Source of the DNA: Aliiroseovarius sp.
Lineage (GTDB): Bacteria; Pseudomonadota; Alphaproteobacteria; Rhodobacterales; Rhodobacteraceae
DNA length: 64,000 bases
Assembly: GCF_030148435.1 (NCBI RefSeq)
Contig: NZ_JASBTN010000061.1
Location: 35,584 to 99,583, forward strand
Direction of reading: 5' to 3'
Of this stretch, positions 63,289-64,000 are shown piece after piece. The notes under the pieces are model-generated. The model searched no databases, was not told the origin of the DNA, and worked only from the letters and a program-made list of their open reading frames with translations. The position numbers were made by a program, and so were the translations under genes. How positions within the stretch are numbered: position 1 is the first letter of the stretch; each line of letters begins with the position of its first letter.

Positions 63289-63576
63289 TTATTCGCTGGT
63301 CTCGACGATCAGCAATTCCCGTTCGGAAGCCCCCCGCGCATGGCTCAGCGCCTCTTGGTATTCCGGGCTGTGGTAACAGGCCTCGGCCGCCTCGACGCTG
63401 TCGAATTTGGCCACCACATTGCGCGGGCGGTCGCGGCCCTCCAGCTGGACATAGCGCCCGGCGCGGGCGATGAAATGCCCGCCGTGCTTGGCAATCGCGG
63501 GGCCGGCCAGCTTGGCGTATTTGCCATAAGCCTCTTCATCGGTGACGGTGACATGGGCAATCCAGAGCGCGGGCAT
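63289..63576 (-). CDS. DUF1330 family small protein
   Basis: 95-residue dimeric alpha+beta barrel protein with the DUF1330 pattern ALWIAHVTVTDEEAYGKYAK, FIARAGRYVQLEG and FDSVEAAEACYHSPEYQEA. No enzymatic function is established for the family. The ATG at 63576 has a GGAGAGACC site upstream. It converges with typA. Confidence 0.9.
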   Translation of the reverse strand: MPALWIAHVTVTDEEAYGKYAKLAGPAIAKHGGHFIARAGRYVQLEGRDRPRNVVAKFDSVEAAEACYHSPEYQEALSHARGASERELLIVETSE

Positions 63577-63661
63577 GGTCTCTCCTGTGCAAAAAGGGCG
63601 CGGAACCCCCCGAGGGTACGCGCCCTGTCATAGTTTCTTCAAGCGATATTTGACCGGATGG

Positions 63662-64000
63662 TCAGCCCGCGATCACCGCTTCGGCAGCAGCAATGGCCGC
63701 TTCGGAGTTCGACGCGTCCTTGCCCCCGCCCTGCGCCATGTCCGGACGGCCACCGCCCCCCTTACCGCCCAGCTCGGCCACGGCCGCGCGCACCAGGTCC
63801 ACCGCGGATAGATCGCCCTTGAGATCCTCGGTTACGCCAGCAGCCACTGCCGCTTTGCCGTCCACATCCGCGATCAGCAGCACCGCACCGGAGCCCATCT
63901 GCGCCTTCAGCTCATCCACTAGTGGAGGCAGGTCACGACCCGACACACCGGACAGAACCTGTGCCTTGAAGGATACGCCATTGATCTGCTTGGCAGGTTC
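63662..64000 (-). CDS. alaS: Alanyl-tRNA synthetase, C-terminal end (5' part outside window)
   Basis: The frame is open to base 64000 and ends at 63662. The sequence ([20 protein letters not shown], then [19 protein letters not shown], and the Gly-rich [16 protein letters not shown]) is the C-terminal DHHA1-like/oligomerisation domain of AlaS, which charges tRNA-Ala. About 112 residues are visible, roughly 13% of the protein. The N-terminal catalytic and editing domains lie beyond the window. Confidence 0.95.
   Translation of the reverse strand, partial: EPAKQINGVSFKAQVLSGVSGRDLPPLVDELKAQMGSGAVLLIADVDGKAAVAAGVTEDLKGDLSAVDLVRAAVAELGGKGGGGRPDMAQGGGKDASNSEAAIAAAEAVIAG

Overview
The window is chromosomal DNA from a high-GC alphaproteobacterium, most likely a marine Rhodobacteraceae member (Roseobacter-type). 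The main evidence is the dusB-ntrB-ntrC-ntrY-ntrX-trkA-trkH-hfq-hflX order, an IspDF fusion, NtrC and NtrX proteins lacking the GAFTGA loop, a MocR-DUF1127 pair, an H-NOX/diguanylate cyclase pair, and paired monomeric and dimeric NADP-isocitrate dehydrogenases. Almost all of it is ordinary core genome. No CRISPR array, intact prophage or insertion sequence was seen.

Layout. 1-3.3 kb: 3' end of zwf, an acyl-CoA dehydrogenase and a divergent AraC regulator. 3.3-6.7 kb: a decayed strip holding a class III aminotransferase pseudogene, a DsbA-family gene, tRNA-Glu with the C-terminal half of an integrase running antisense into it, a phage-like fragment and a broken TRAP permease. 6.7-10.8 kb: diguanylate cyclase with H-NOX partner, an MttB-family methyltransferase and a decayed flavin oxidoreductase. 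10.9-15.1 kb: HAD phosphatase, beta-hydroxyacid dehydrogenase and penicillin acylase family protein. 15.2-27.1 kb: the long leftward nitrogen-regulation, potassium-uptake and Hfq cluster, reading dusB first and hflX last. 27.2-30.8 kb: ispDF-pgpA-cinA and amtB. 30.8-35.9 kb: MmgE/PrpD, phosphoesterase, CorC-like protein and a HerA-like ATPase.

35.9-37.1 kb is the densest non-coding stretch. It holds two candidate small RNAs with strong terminators, a direct repeat, and a cobalamin riboswitch in front of a small DUF1636-like gene. 37.2-44.2 kb is mostly envelope genes: IalB family, acyl carrier protein with ketoacyl synthase, LpxD, an L,D-transpeptidase, a DUF882 peptidase and a membrane-anchored ClpP-like protein. 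44.3-46.7 kb encodes an octaheme cytochrome c and a membrane cytochrome b. 46.8-53.9 kb: amidotransferase, monomeric isocitrate dehydrogenase, fatty acid desaturase, PPP-type phosphatase, tRNA-Arg and rplM-rpsI. 54-64 kb: MocR/DUF1127, speD-speE, thioesterase, enoyl-CoA hydratase, dimeric icd, a YitT-type protein, an SMR transporter, a MITE-like repeat, typA, a DUF1330 protein and the 3' end of alaS.

Functional links. ntrBC and ntrYX sense nitrogen status, and the ammonium channel gene lies a few genes away in the opposite orientation. hfq and two candidate sRNAs share the window. The cobalamin riboswitch and the corrinoid-dependent MttB-family protein both point to B12 use. All assignments come from reading the sequence. 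No homology search or structure prediction was run.
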